A DNA stretch of 64,000 nt from assembly GCA_016802295.1 (NCBI GenBank), contig JAESIW010000137.1, positions 3,503,961-3,567,960 of the forward strand. The letters are read 5' to 3'. This document shows positions 1 through 12,474 of this stretch, in pieces. Within the stretch, counting starts at the first letter, position 1, and the number at the start of each line of letters is the position of its first letter. Source of the stretch: Brachionus rotundiformis (taxonomy: Eukaryota; Rotifera; Eurotatoria; Ploima; Brachionidae). The position numbers and the translations under genes are program-made. The notes beneath the pieces are model-generated. The model made no database searches and was not told where the DNA came from. It saw nothing but the letters and a program-made list of their open reading frames with translations.

Positions 1-1043
1 ATTTGTCTATTTAAGCCTTCTATTTTGATGTAAAATTCGCTTCGTTTGTAATTAGATGTACAATTTTTGGTCAAAATACCTTTATTGGACACATATGTAA
101 TCTCATTTCCACTCATGATGTTGTTGTAGGTTTCTTGGATAGAAGGAACTGCTTCAGAATTTTTTTTTGAAGCAGAACTGGTCATTTTATCAAAGCTATC
201 TGAGCTTATTCCAGTTTCGTTGGACTCTTGGTTAATGTTACTAACTTCTTCGCTGTTTAGCGAGTCTTTTTGGAAATCATCAGTGAGATCTGGATTATTT
301 CTAGAGTTGTTTTTTTTGGATATGGTCATTGTGTTGGAGTCGATGTTATTATTTGAGAAATTAATAGATTCATAAATATCAACATTATTAAATTCTGTGA
401 GATCAGGTTTTTTTTCATTAGATTTAGAAGATCGTCTGATCAATCTTTCAACGCTATCATTTTTATTTTTGGTGCTTTTGTTAAATTTATTTTTCAGCAT
501 GGAAAACTGATAAGAGTTAATTTTTTTCAAAAGCTTTAGCTCCTGCATGTTTGAGTTCTTTTCCATAGAATCTTGCTCCGAAATGGTTGGCGATTGGCTT
601 GCAGATAAACGTTTCTTGGTGAGTGATATGAGTTTTTTTATCTTTTCATTGCTGTTCTCAATACTAGGCTTTTCGTTTGATGACGGCATGGAAGAAAATA
701 GTGTCACTTCTGATGTTTCATTTGAAGATATATAGTTAAATGAGGAAATTTTTTTGCCACTACTCATTTCTGTTAAATGAGAAGACTGAATTGATTTTGG
801 GTGATAAAAGTGGATGCTGTTTGAAATTGTACTCGGGTAGGAATTGGTTAAAGAGTTTGAATCGTCGCTTGATCTAGAGCTGTCCGTAATCTCTGGATTT
901 TCACTTTTTCCAATTTTATGCTCGGTGGATACTAAATTTTCTGGTCTGGTGCTTGATTTTTTGATTATATTTGAGCTGACTTTTAAACTAGCAGTTGAAG
1001 TTGTACAATGTTGGCCTGAACAGAAGCAAAAATTTTTTAGCAT
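1..1043 (-). CDS. Partial Ser/Asn-rich hypothetical protein, 3' end outside the window
   Basis: The minus strand is open from the ATG at 1043-1041 to the window edge, about 347 codons without a stop, so the gene continues past position 1. The frame is also open for 18 codons upstream of that ATG, so the true start or an earlier exon could lie slightly upstream. The product is rich in Ser, Asn, Lys and Thr, with an N-terminal cysteine cluster (FCFCSGQHC) and long low-complexity stretches such as SSKSNEKKPD. The visible end (KRSEFYIKIEGLNRQ) looks more ordered and may begin a folded domain beyond the window. I do not recognise a family. Short ORFs on the opposite strand here are antisense shadows. 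Confidence 0.6.
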   Translation of the reverse strand, partial: MLKNFCFCSGQHCTTSTASLKVSSNIIKKSSTRPENLVSTEHKIGKSENPEITDSSRSSDDSNSLTNSYPSTISNSIHFYHPKSIQSSHLTEMSSGKKISSFNYISSNETSEVTLFSSMPSSNEKPSIENSNEKIKKLISLTKKRLSASQSPTISEQDSMEKNSNMQELKLLKKINSYQFSMLKNKFNKSTKNKNDSVERLIRRSSKSNEKKPDLTEFNNVDIYESINFSNNNIDSNTMTISKKNNSRNNPDLTDDFQKDSLNSEEVSNINQESNETGISSDSFDKMTSSASKKNSEAVPSIQETYNNIMSGNEITYVSNKGILTKNCTSNYKRSEFYIKIEGLNRQ

Positions 1044-3371
1044 TGCCAAGATTTTCTTAAAAAGGCTTTTGTAGCTTTCATTTATGACAATTAAGATTCA
1101 AGCAAATTCAAAATGATATATATTCTAAAATTGATAATCTTGTTTGATCGATTAATAAAGCTTTCTAATTAAAAAATTCAAATAGTACAACACCTTTGAA
1201 TTCAATCCAGGCAAAATCTTGAGCAAGCATTTGGTCAAAAATTAGGTTTATTTATTTCTCTAAGTACTTTCATTAAGTTAATTATAAAAAATATTTACAT
1301 TGAAAGATCATTTAGAACGATTTTATTCTATCTTTTTATGAGAAATATTCATCAAATTTTAAAAATAGGAAAATGATGAACTCTTTATTCAAATCAAATT
1401 TTTATAATTTATTTTTTACAATAAAGTCAAATTCTTTTATTTTTTGTTGAGAATTTTTTCTTATTATTATTATGTCGTTAAGTCCAATTTAAAAATATTT
1501 GAATAAAAATAACATTTAATTTCTAAACTTAGAATTATCAATGTATTTTATCAAGTTAAAAAATTTAGAGAATTTAAAGATCTAAAAAGATCCTAAAATA
1601 ATGTTGAACAATTGAGAAAAGGGAAAGATTTGAGAGATAGCAAGTTGGTCAATATTGAAATGTAATAACTTTCTTAATTCAAAAAAATATACCTAAGAAT
1701 AAAGATACGGTTTATGGCAAAATAATACTAAAACAATTGGAAAAAGAACGTTTGATATTTTTAAGTCTTTTGTACATGAAGGATCATCTTGGCAGTAATG
1801 AAATTTATAATTTAATAGAACTTGAATGAATGGTAAAAACCGCTACCAATAACGTTTGGAACCACTACATTGCACGAATTCGACATAGACTTATGGCCCT
1901 AGCATTGAGTTAAGCTTTAAACAAAAATAAAGTTTATATAACTTTTTGTAACTATATCAAAATTAATACTACAAAGAAGTGAAAATTTAATTATCGAAAT
2001 TAAAAATAACATGATTTAATGTATGCAAAAGGTCGTTAAAAAACAATACCGAAAGTACTAAAAAAATAGTTAAAATTCTGTATTTAATTTTACTATTTAT
2101 TTTCAAAAAAATAATTTTTATTTAGTTAATTAAAAATAAAACAAAATACAATTTTGCTGATGGCTAAGTAGTTTTTCTCTTAATTAAAAGCTTAAAATTT
2201 GTTGAAAAGTGTTTATTTGTACAAATTTTTCTAAAGAAATCTTAGTTTATTAATATATTACTTTCAAGAAGCTGACTGATTTCAAAAAGTTTATAACTTT
2301 AAAGGGTTTTTTTTTAAATCACATAATATATTTGTTTTTCTTATGAATTTGAAAAATATCTAATCAATATATTTTAGATTCAATTTTTAAGGGAATGAAT
2401 AGAATTTATTTTATTAAATTAATAAGCTAAATTAGATAATTTGACATTTTCCTTATACCATGCTAAATTTTGAATTTTTATTTACAAAATATTTCAATAT
2501 TTTAAGTTTTAAATTCCAAAAGCTTCATATTTTTAATATAAATAAAAACCTACGAGAATAAAACTATGTTTTCTTTTTATTAATTTTTATTAAATTTAAA
2601 TTTTGAATAAATAATTATTTTTGAGCAAATATCAAGGTAAAAACATTATAATTTTTAAAATAACAAAATTTTATATATATATTTATTTATTTAAAATAAT
2701 TTAAAAAAATCCATAAACTAATCTAATTCTAATTATTAATATAAACATCATGAATTTCCTGTGAATATTTTTTATTGATTTTAATATAAATTTATTTTAA
2801 ATTGATTACTTATCTAAATATTTTATTATACTTATCATTAATTATTTAAACTTATTGAAAAATAAAAATTAATTATAATTTGCTAAAGATATAATTTCAA
2901 TCTATTTTTATTATATTAATTAAATTATCTTGCTTTCCTACTTTATGGTAGCATAATTTTCCGTAATATTAAGATTAAACTTATTGTCGTTTATAATCGA
3001 TTTAAATAACAATTTAAGTGTTATTTTTTTCTAAAAAGTTATTGTTCTTGGCAATTTATTCTCTAAGCTCAATGCCAATTGAAACAAATAAAAACAAAAT
3101 AATTATGAAATAGAACCTTTAATTTGTTTATTTTTGTTTTCCATAAATCGAACCAAAATGGAAATCAAGTTGGATGTTTCTTGTACTAATTCAAAAGTTA
3201 AGACGCTTGCAGCATGTTTCTATAGAAACTGTACGCAATAGTTTTTTTTAGTTATTTTGGTAATTCATCATGGTAATTTAAAAAAATTAGACTAATTTTC
3301 TTGAGCATTAAATTTATCATGCTCGTAATATATTTTGCCTTATTCATCTAACAATTAAAATTAGTTAATTA
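1044..3371. other. Intergenic, AT-rich
   Basis: About 2.3 kb of very AT-rich sequence between two divergently oriented genes. No convincing exon was found. A 27-codon ORF begins at 3156 with somewhat coding-like composition, but no splice connects it in frame to the next gene. Confidence 0.6.
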
Positions 3372-6084
3372 ATGATAATGAACAATATTGCAACAAAATC
3401 CGACTACCAAAATCTAAAATCGGATAGTTTTTATAAAAATTTATCAAGTTTAATTTTACCAGCCAAAAGCTTGACCCAGTCTCAGTCAGAGATAAGTTTT
3501 AATAAGCCACCTTTTTTGCCTAAACTTCCTAAAAAAGCATTGCTTTGCCGACAAAATGAGACTCATCTTATCAACGATTTTTATTTGGAACCTGAATTAT
3601 CCAAAGTAAATAAACAAATAACAATTAAAATTTGAGAAATTGATTGAATTTTCTAGAGCTGTAACTCTCTCGGACGAAAAGTCCTTATAGATTTTAAAGG
3701 CGATTTATTAAAAGCAAAGCAGATTTATTTAACTTTGAACACCAATATGAGTGGAACAATTAGGCATGTTAAAACAAGTAAGTTCAACAAGATAATTTTA
3801 AATTTTAAAATGACACAATATTTTAGATGATACACCATGGAATAAGGATTTGAATAAAAAAACAAAACCAATAAAATCTTGTTTGGTTAAAAATAAAATA
3901 GAGCCTGAAAATTATATTCGTACACCGCGCAGTAAAACCAATGTTTCATTTAGGTACTCAGCCGGAAATTGTAGCACCAATTCAAAAAATTCAATACAAA
4001 TTAAATCCAGTTCCAATTTAAACAAATTGTTGGCAAACTTGGACACAGAGCCTGTTATGATGAAACAATTTGCAGAAGATCTTTTAAGTGAACATTATGC
4101 TCGGAGTTCTTCTAAAAAGCAGGACGACTCAAAGCCTGGTTTGGACAAATAATTGAAAAAAATATTAGAAAATTAAATTAAAAAATTCTTAAAAGATATA
4201 GCTTTACATGTATTTAATTCAATTTGGGAAGTGCATCGATTTGCTTTGTTAAATTCACCATATTTGAGTCAATTATTGGAAATTCAGACCAATCTTCCGT
4301 AAATTAATGAAATATAAGTTTTTCCTTTTTAACTTTTATTAATTAAATAGTCCAACCTCTGAGGTTAGAATTAAAATAAAAGAATCAAAAGAAAAAACTA
4401 GGACAAATATTAATAGAGAATATCTAGATAAAATGACCAATATTCTTTTAGAAATTAAAAGTTCTATGATAGATAAAAATTGTAATTAAAAAAAAACTGT
4501 GTTAAATTTTTTCTATTTATTTTTTTTAGCTTTGGCTGTGGCCATTGGAAATCTTTACCACCCAAATACGATCGAAGTTCCAGCAAAACTAGCTAGCGGT
4601 GTTTTAGCAGCCGCTTACCTCTTGAAGTAAAATAATATTTCGATATAATTTCTTTGCTTTTGAATAATTTTTCAAGATTTGATCCATTAAAAACAGCTAC
4701 AATTTCGAAAATGTCAGAATCGGTGACAAAATCAACTATTGGAAGCTATTACCATAGCTGTAATAAAGTAATTGTTAAGGTTTTCAAATTTAACTATTAT
4801 AAGGCGCTTTTCTCTAAAAGTATAATGAAAAAACGGGCATAGAAATGTGTGAAAAATGGCTGGAAATGCACTTAATACCATGTATGAGATCAAGTATACA
4901 TTTAAGAGATGTTCCGCTAAAATTATTAACCAAGACGGTTAAATCTGATCGGTTTGATTTAAAAATAAGCTAAAATTATCAATACTTAGTTGTTTGTGTT
5001 ACAGATTTTTTACCATCAACGAGTACGAAACTTTTTTGACCATAATTACTTGGATTTTTTTGAATATTAATCCAGATATTAGCGAAGTACCAACTGAAAG
5101 TATCATGATAACTTATTTTTCTAGGTAATTAAATACTAAATTAAAATTTGGATTTTTATTCAAAAAATTTTAAAGCTTTGGTAAAGAAAAGAATTTAGTT
5201 GAACGATATCCAGATCTTGGTGATCTATTATATTCGATCAGACTTTATGCAATAACCAATAGTAATTTCAATCAAAATTATTTTTAATCTTTGAAGAAAT
5301 ATTTATTTAAGCCAATTATTTGAATACAATTCAACAAATGAATATTTATCCAAATACATATATAGTGCAGATAATGATAGAAATACAATATTCAGTATTT
5401 TTTAAACAAAACTTAATTTACTTAATTTAAATTTTATAATAGATGAGTCATGGAGGAGACATGGCGATCAATCGTCTTTTTGAAACATCCGCTCTTCGTC
5501 AGGGCTTAGTGATTGAAGTCAATGAAGACAATTATAGTGATGTATTTTCAATATATGGATTTCATTTTGAACTTATTGCTGAAAAAGTTAAATCTGATGA
5601 TATCAGCAACACTTATCATTTTTATATTCAGGTATTGTTTTATAATTAAATCACCAAAATTGCTTTTTGATCATAAGTACTGTAGAGGCTCAATTTTTTG
5701 GAAAAAATTAAACATTTTTCAATAGTTTATTAATTGTTTTCAAATTTAGAAATTTTTAAATTTTGATTCTTGAAATAATTTTGAATATTCTCTTAAAAGC
5801 GTTTGGGTACCAATGATCCAATTCTCACTTATGAACAAAGTCAATTGGAAACATTCTCTTTACGCAACGATCGTTTCTGTAACTATTGTATCAGTGTTCA
5901 GTATTGGTATCAAGGTAATCAAGTAATTAAATCAACTGGAAAAAAAAAACAACGATTTGGCAAAATAAAAACCCTTCAAACCTCGCCATTTATAGTTGTA
6001 ATACCAAAAAATCAATCTATGGATGAAAAATCAACACCTAATGAATTATTTGTTCTTTATTCATTAACTTTTCCAGCAAATTGA
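3372..6084 (+). CDS. gcl: Germ cell-less-like BTB/BACK protein (GMCL1 or BTBD16 type)
   Basis: Thirteen exons: 3372-3605, 3657-3777, 3827-4138, 4196-4298, 4351-4481, 4530-4626, 4677-4767, 4821-4951, 5005-5124, 5176-5261, 5312-5394, 5443-5631, 5800-6084. All phases agree and the product is about 660 aa. The BTB core begins near residue 223 (DIALHVFNSIWEVHRF) and includes ALAVAIGNLYHP, which aligns to ALQVAFGSLYRDD of animal GCL. A BACK-like helical part follows (STIGSYYHSC, MCEKWLEMHLIP), then the GCL C-terminal region ending with the FSIYGFHFELIAEK stretch. GCL proteins are substrate adaptors for CUL3 ubiquitin ligase, act at the nuclear envelope and are needed for germ-cell fate in flies. 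The 222-residue N-terminal extension is unrecognised. Introns 3 and 8 use weak donors (GTTTGG, GTTTGA), so exon 3 to 4 is the least certain join. The choice between GMCL1 and BTBD16 needs a tree. Confidence 0.75.
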
Positions 6085-7120
6085 CATTAAATTTATTCTT
6101 GTAAAAATTTTTTAAATTAATAAATTCAACAAAATATAAAAAAGCACTAATCTTTATAAAACAAACCTGTTTTAATCATCTTGGTTACTATGAGAACGTT
6201 GGGTAATGAAAGGAAATTTTTGCCTAAATAAATACCGGATTTATTAGCTTATCTTAATTACATATTTGCCAAAATAAATGGCTTTCTTTAGAAAGGAAAT
6301 TGATGATCCGAATTTTTTAAGACTAAATATTCATTTGATATCAAATAATGTAGAAACTTATTTTAAGGTATAAAGAAATTTGATGCCTTAGACGAATAAC
6401 AAGATAAAAGCATACTATTCATATTTTTTTTTGTTTTTGGCTCTTAAATAGAAAACAATGAGAGTTGAGTATTTTCTTAATTTTGGGTCAAATGCTTTAA
6501 TTCTATTCTTTTTTTTTAATTTGTTCAAATATGTTTTTAATTTTTTGTTGTAATATTGCGAAGGCATGGAAACATAATGGTTATTTCGGAAGCTTAAATC
6601 AATAAATTATGAAATTTTTTCTTATAGCGGATAGGAACTAATTTTGTCTCTTTCAGCGCTATTGGAAAAGCATTTCATAATTTATTTAAGTTCTAGGCAG
6701 AAGTTGTACATTAAAAGCAAAACTCAACAAACAAATACTTAACAACTTTGTTGCTAAAGACCACCAACATTTAAAGATAGAGTAGGTAAAAATTTGCTTT
6801 TGTATACATAATTGTGTCAATTTCTGTGTAACATTTTTAAGTTTTCATTTATTTACCTTTTTAATAATTAAAATATTTCAGACATACCTTTATATCACGG
6901 ATTGAAAAAATCTATAGCTACAATCATATAGAAAAGCAATTAAAGCTCATAAAATAAAATATAAACTTTAAATTAAAAAAAAAAATTTAAATATTTTTCA
7001 AACAGGTTTCCACTTTTTATTCAAATAGTAATCTGATATTTCTTCACAAGGTATATTTTACGACTAATTTTGCAATATAGTCATAATTTTAGATTTAACG
7101 CTAAATTACCCAAATTAATA
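6085..7120. other. Intergenic, with one possible exon
   Basis: Mostly AT-rich filler. Positions 6278-6367 form an exact 30-codon ATG-initiated stretch (MAFFRKEIDDPNF...) ending at a GTATAA donor, with more coding-like composition than its surroundings. I could not connect it to a following exon, so it is recorded only as a candidate. A splice-acceptor-like TTTTAG lies about 30 nt before the adenylate kinase ATG and may mark a 5' UTR intron. Confidence 0.35.
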
Positions 7121-10100
7121 ATGGCATCTGAACTTCCATCTCATCGCGCTAATTTAACTAATTCATCGACAGAAAAAGCCAAAGATTATATCCAAAGTCG
7201 TGAAATTCCACAGTTATTCGAGGCTTTAATGACCGGTCTAATGTTCAGACAACCTGATGACCACCTAGACTATATAATAAGCAGTCTTCAAAAGCTTAGA
7301 GCTGGTCCTGCTTCTCAACGAACTCACATAAAATGGAACACATTTTTGCTTAATGGAGAAGGGTCCAAAAATATGGTCAACGAGGCTCGTATTGTAAGCG
7401 GTAATGAATGAATGAATTTTTTAAAAATAGACAAAAGCTGTATAGTTCCATGATTGTTTAAATTTTTAAAATTTTTTAATATTGGCTTTTTATATGTTTT
7501 CTAATATATTTTTTTATTTTATTTTGAAGCCAAAGTGATCAATAGATCCACAAATAATTTTGGTATGATATTAAGATTATTTTTATTTTTTTTGTTTATT
7601 TTTATCAATCACTGCTTATGACAAATTTTCAATCCAAAGCATGTTTAGATTTGCTCGTCGTATAAAATAAAATCGAATGAGCCTAGGTCTACGCAGCTAA
7701 GATTTTTCCTAAAGTAAAATAATGCAAAAGCAAAGTCTATTTGGTAAATGGATCAGCTCATAAATAATCTCAAGGGACTTCTCAGAACGTACAATATTAA
7801 CATTTATTTTTTTACATTCAAAAATTTATTTTTATAATAAAATTATTATTTTTCAAATTAACTTTATTATTTTTAAGTCCTAAATAATAAAATACTTTTG
7901 TTTTTGCATTATGTAATTTTTATTTTTTTTTATAGTTTATTAGTACCACTGTTATTTTTTGTGCTTTTTCACTTCATGTTTAAAATAAAATTATTTAAAA
8001 TAAAAATTACGTCCTAGAAATAAAGTCTAAAGAGACCAAAGGCTCCAACAGACTTCATAAAAAATATGGTGCAGCTCTTCCATCCATCAAAAAAAGCTAT
8101 AGAAAATTTAAGTTAATATATCTAATTGGTAAATGTTTTTTTTTAATTTCAAAATTACTTTAAATACAAAATGATTTGTTAGGAACACCTGGATATGAAG
8201 TTAAAGAGTTTGGCAAAGAGATTGCAGCGTCTTATGATGGTTTAATGCACTTAAATCTAGCTGAAATGATGACATATTATTTGGAAGCTAACAATGATCT
8301 TTTTGACCATGAATCAGTAGAAAAACTAAAAAAAAAGATATTTAACAATGAAATGGTGCCAGATGATCTGGTAATGGAAAGCGTAGTGGATTCTTTAAAA
8401 AAGTTTGAAAAATTGAATGAGGTTAAAGCGATCTTAATCAGTGCCTTTCCAAATAATATTCAACAAGCCAAAAATTCAGAAAAATATGTAATAAAAGAAT
8501 CAATTTAATAAGATTTAGTTTAAATAATTCTTCAAGATTGGCAAAGCTGATTTGGTTTTATGGGTTAATGGATTGAAAACAAAAAATGATAAGATTTTTT
8601 CATCAGGTCCTAACTTCGGAGTTCTAATAGATTTTTATAGGCAAAAATCGATTTTACAACAAGTAATTAAATCAATTCACATAAAATATTAAAATTATTT
8701 AACCAAACAAGAATTAAATTTATTATTAAAGTAATTTTATTTTAATTTTATTTTATAATTTAAGATAAACGGAGATAAGGATTTGAATGAACAGATTGAA
8801 CAGGCAATCAGTATAATAAATGAAGCTAGGATGCCAATAAAATGCTTAAGAGAAGATAAATCAAATTCAAGTAAAAATCTAATTTTCTGAAATAAAATAT
8901 TTAGGCTTTGTATCCATAACGAATTTTTCGCTCGTAAAAAACGTAATAATTTAAAATGCAAAATTAAATTATTCGAAATGAAATAACATATAAAAAGCAA
9001 TTTTTCTTAAGAGTCTTAAAAAAACTCGAGAAAATGGCTGATAAAGTAAAAAACATTGAATCTAAAATGGAAAAACTAAGTAAATACTTTAAAATTATGT
9101 AAAAGCCGAAAGAAAAAAAATTATTAATTTATTAATAAAATAACTAAAATAATCAAATTGAAATAAAGGTATTGATGTAACACCGCTACAGAAGGCAAAG
9201 GTAATATTTGTTGTTGGTGGACCAGGAAGCGGTAAAGGAACACAATGTGAAAAAATTGTAGAGAAATACGGCTACACACATTTGTCAAGTGGTGACTTGC
9301 TAAGAGAAGAGGTCAAGTCGGGCTCTGAGAGGGGAAAAATGCTGAACGAGCTGATGCAAAAGGGAATTCTGGTATCTAACCAAATAGTTTTGGATATGAT
9401 CAAAGAAGCCATGCTCAAAAAAGTAGACTCATCTAAGGGGTTTCTAATTGACGGGTATCCGAGACAGGTTGACCAAGGAATCGAATTTGAGAAACAAGTA
9501 TTTTTCTCTTAAAAGATAAGCTTTAAAATAAACAAGTATTTTTTCCAAAAGATTGTTTCATGTAAGGCTGTTTTGTACGTAGAGGCCTCTGACGAATCAA
9601 TGAAAAAAAGACTCATGCATAGAGGACTTTCTTCAGGACGCGTTGATGATAACGAAGAAACTATCAAACAGCGATTGGAAACATTTCACATGGTAACTAC
9701 ACCTGTCATTGATTATTATCAAAAACAGAGTAAGCTCAAGACAGTCAGTGCCGAGAATTCACCCGATGAAGTTTTCAAAGAGGTCCAGAGAATTTTCGAT
9801 GAATTCGAAAATAGTAAGTTTTTTTTTATTATTATATTTTTCTATTATTAGCTTGAATATTAGATAAATATTAGTTTTAATTGACTAGAAGAATTAATAT
9901 AAAATCACCTTATTTTTAAATAGTAAAATTTCCTTCTTTCTGATATAAAAATAATAAATAAATTATCTTTTCTTGGTTTTATTTTCTTATTTATATTTAA
10001 CTTATCTTATAAATGTAATGAATTAAATTTTGATAATTTGAAATTATAACTATGAAAAGTTTATAAAAAAAGACCTTTTAAATTTCTATTCAATCATCAG

Positions 10101-12474
10101 AGAGTTTTTCTTTTATGACAAATAATATTTTTATTATTTTAGAAAATATTTATTGGACTGCTAAAATTTAAAATAAATTGTTTCTATGAACTAATAAATT
10201 TTAAACGATTACAGCTAAGGTTTGTTAGTGAAGAAGTAATTTTTTTTTTTTTTAATATTTATGTTTTTAAAAAATAATAATTTAAAAAATTGTACTATAG
10301 AATAACTTTTTTTTCTAAATTGAAATAACAATTTTAATTTTTTATCAATGGAAAAAACAGTAAAATTTATTTAAGTCTAAATATAGAATATATTATAATA
10401 ATTGATTTAATCTTTTTATTTGGTAAATTATTGTAAATTTGATGCAAAAAGATCTAAATCTAAACGATTTTAAAATTAAATATAAAACAATAAAATATTA
10501 TTTAAGAAAGCTGAGTAGGCATTTATAAAAAAAGAAATCTTCTTATTTTATAATAATATAATCTAAATTGTAGTAGTTGAAATAGTGGTAGATAGAACTG
10601 CAACTTGGATTGTGTTCAAGTAGAGCCCTTAAATTTCTGTAGCAATCGCTTTAACAAAAAGTTGCATTCATCCAGACATCCAATTTATCTTTAATGCTGT
10701 TCAAGCTTCGCACATTAATAATGTATTTTGGCGATTTGTTCCAAATTTTTGTAACAGTATTTGTTATGAATTAAATCTTGATTGAAAACTTTTCATTGTC
10801 TCTCTATTAATAGTTCTTTCGTGAGATCTGTGATAAGATTTTCTGTTTTGAGCGTTCACACAAGCGTTGTTCATTAGATAAGTCTTTTCCAAGTTATCTA
10901 AAATTAAAACATTCGGATAAGATTGTGTCTCTACTTTCTTATTTGAAGATTGATAAGATGCATTTTTCTCAACCTCTCAGGATAAATATATACTCTCAAT
11001 TCGGGCGGCAGTTTCACTGCTCTTCTTTCCACTTTTTCCAATTTATATCTTATACACGGTATGGATACCAAGAGTTAATGGCATACTCTAGATGTGGTCT
11101 AACAAGAGATTTGTATAAGAATATAGTGTTGTGTTTGTTTTAGGAATTTAAACGATTTTCTGATCAAATCCAACATCTTATTCGCTTTAGCAGAACCATG
11201 TCTAACCTGAACTTCCCATTTGTTATCAGGTTTCATTAATATTCCAGATCCTTCTCACATTATGTCTAATATAAAGGCTTCCTTTCAACAAGTTGTCATT
11301 ATCTAGTTTAGAGTTCGATCTATCCAAATGTAAGACCCTACATCTGTCTGCTGTTTACGAATTTTTTTGGCAAATATTTTCGTGTCATCTGCATAGAATT
11401 TACAATCATTTTCAATTAGTTCAAGCATCTCATTGATTTAAATAGAAGCCGCAAAAAAGAGCCTTGAGGAAAAACAGCACCTAAGACTGAAAGTTGTGGC
11501 CAGTTAGATTTTCACAAAACAATTATTTGTGTACACTCAACATAAAGTTACTAATTAAAACTAATAAAAATATATCAAATCCATTCTGTCCATTTATCTT
11601 TATAAAATTTTTAAAAAAATTTCTTATATTAAAAAAATAAATTGTTCCTGATAGATAAAATATATTTGTCATATGAATTTTTTATTATAAAACCTTTATA
11701 TAAAGCTTCAGTTTAAATAAACTAATAAAAAAAGTTTGAAACAAGATTTACAAAATTAATTCTATCTAAACTTAAGGGATAAAATACAAGAAAATTAAGA
11801 TACATTTACTAAAATAATCAAATTGAAATAAAGGTATTGATGTAACACCGCTACAGAAGGCAAAGGTAATATTTGTTGTTGGTGGACCAGGAAGCGGTAA
11901 AGGAACACAATGTGAAAAAATTGTAGAGAAATACGGCTACACACATTTGTCAAGTGGTGACTTGCTAAGAGAAGAGGTCAAGTCGGGCTCTGAGAGGGGA
12001 AAAATGCTGAACGAGCTGATGCAAAAGGGAATTCTGGTATCTAACCAAATAGTTTTGGATATGATCAAAGAAGCCATGCTCAAAAAAGTAGACTCATCTA
12101 AGGGGTTTCTAATTGACGGGTATCCGAGACAGGTTGACCAAGGAATCGAATTTGAGAAACAAGTATTTTTCTCTTAAAAGATAAGCTTTAAAATAAACAA
12201 GTATTTTTTCCAAAAGATTGTTTCATGTAAGGCTGTTTTGTACGTAGAGGCCTCTGACGAATCAATGAAAAAAAGACTCATGCATAGAGGACTTTCTTCA
12301 GGACGCGTTGATGATAACGAAGAAACTATCAAACAGCGATTGGAAACATTTCACATGGTAACTACACCTGTCATTGATTATTATCAAAAACAGAGTAAGC
12401 TCAAGACAGTCAGTGCCGAGAATTCACCCGATGAAGTTTTCAAAGAGGTCCAGAGAATTTTCGATACTTTATAG
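7121..12474 (+). CDS. AK5: AK5-type multi-domain adenylate kinase with a duplicated kinase domain
   Basis: Ten exons: 7121-7400, 8018-8128, 8183-8487, 8537-8662, 8765-8870, 9014-9079, 9169-9497, 9552-9813, 11834-12162, 12217-12474; about 723 aa. Residues 15-60 match the AK5 N-terminal docking region (YIQSREIPQLFEALMTGLM). Domain 1 (exons 2-5) keeps the adenylate kinase outline but has GTPGYEVKE where the ATP P-loop should be, and LISAFPN for the usual LIDGFPR, so it is probably inactive. Domain 2 (exons 7-8) is canonical: GGPGSGKGTQ, SSGDLLREE, GFLIDGYPR and the lid arginines around RGLSSGRVDD. Exons 9-10 repeat this domain exactly and end IFDTL-stop, the usual family end. Exon 8 ends in phase 1, matching exon 9, so a three-domain protein is predicted. 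The enzyme interconverts AMP, ATP and ADP. Splicing that skips one copy, or misassembly, remains possible. Confidence 0.8.
9143..9800 (+). repeat. Direct repeat, copy 1 (adenylate kinase exons 7-8)
   Basis: A 658-bp block identical, as read by eye, to 11808-12465 at a constant offset of 2665. It covers the end of an intron, exon 7, the 54-nt intron and most of exon 8. After 9800 copy 1 continues as an EFENS tail and a GTAAGT donor. Confidence 0.93.
10560..11510 (-). mobile_element. Decayed CR1/Jockey-like non-LTR retrotransposon fragment
   Basis: On the minus strand, broken frames read in order like the second half of a LINE reverse transcriptase. They show a PQGS motif with following leucines near 11455-11490, the catalytic FYADDTKIF at about 11376-11399, then KSLVRPHLEYA followed by NSWYPY near 11045-11110, and finally NSIKDKLDVW near 10680. 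Stops and frameshifts show that it is dead. It lies antisense inside the 2-kb adenylate kinase intron between the duplicated kinase units. The LINE clade is inferred from the layout (SLVRPHLEYA block, short C-terminal end). Confidence 0.75.
11808..12465 (+). repeat. Direct repeat, copy 2 (adenylate kinase exons 9-10)
   Basis: Second copy of the 658-bp block, identical in exons and intron. After 12465 it continues ACTTTATAG, giving a normal family C-terminus, so this copy probably holds the ancestral gene end. Confidence 0.93.

Noticed and set aside
844..1074. Plus-strand ORFs at 547-735 and 844-1074
   Set aside because: Shadows of the longer minus-strand frame that leaves the window at position 1.
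5312..5442. Alternative frame QLFEYNSTNEYL in exon 11 of the germ cell-less gene
   Set aside because: It needs a phase that exon 10 cannot supply; the phase-1 frame connects properly on both sides and fits the family spacing better.
9012..9013. Acceptor at 9011 in the adenylate kinase gene
   Set aside because: It would create an in-frame stop; the AG two bases later gives ILKKLEKMADKV and correct phases.
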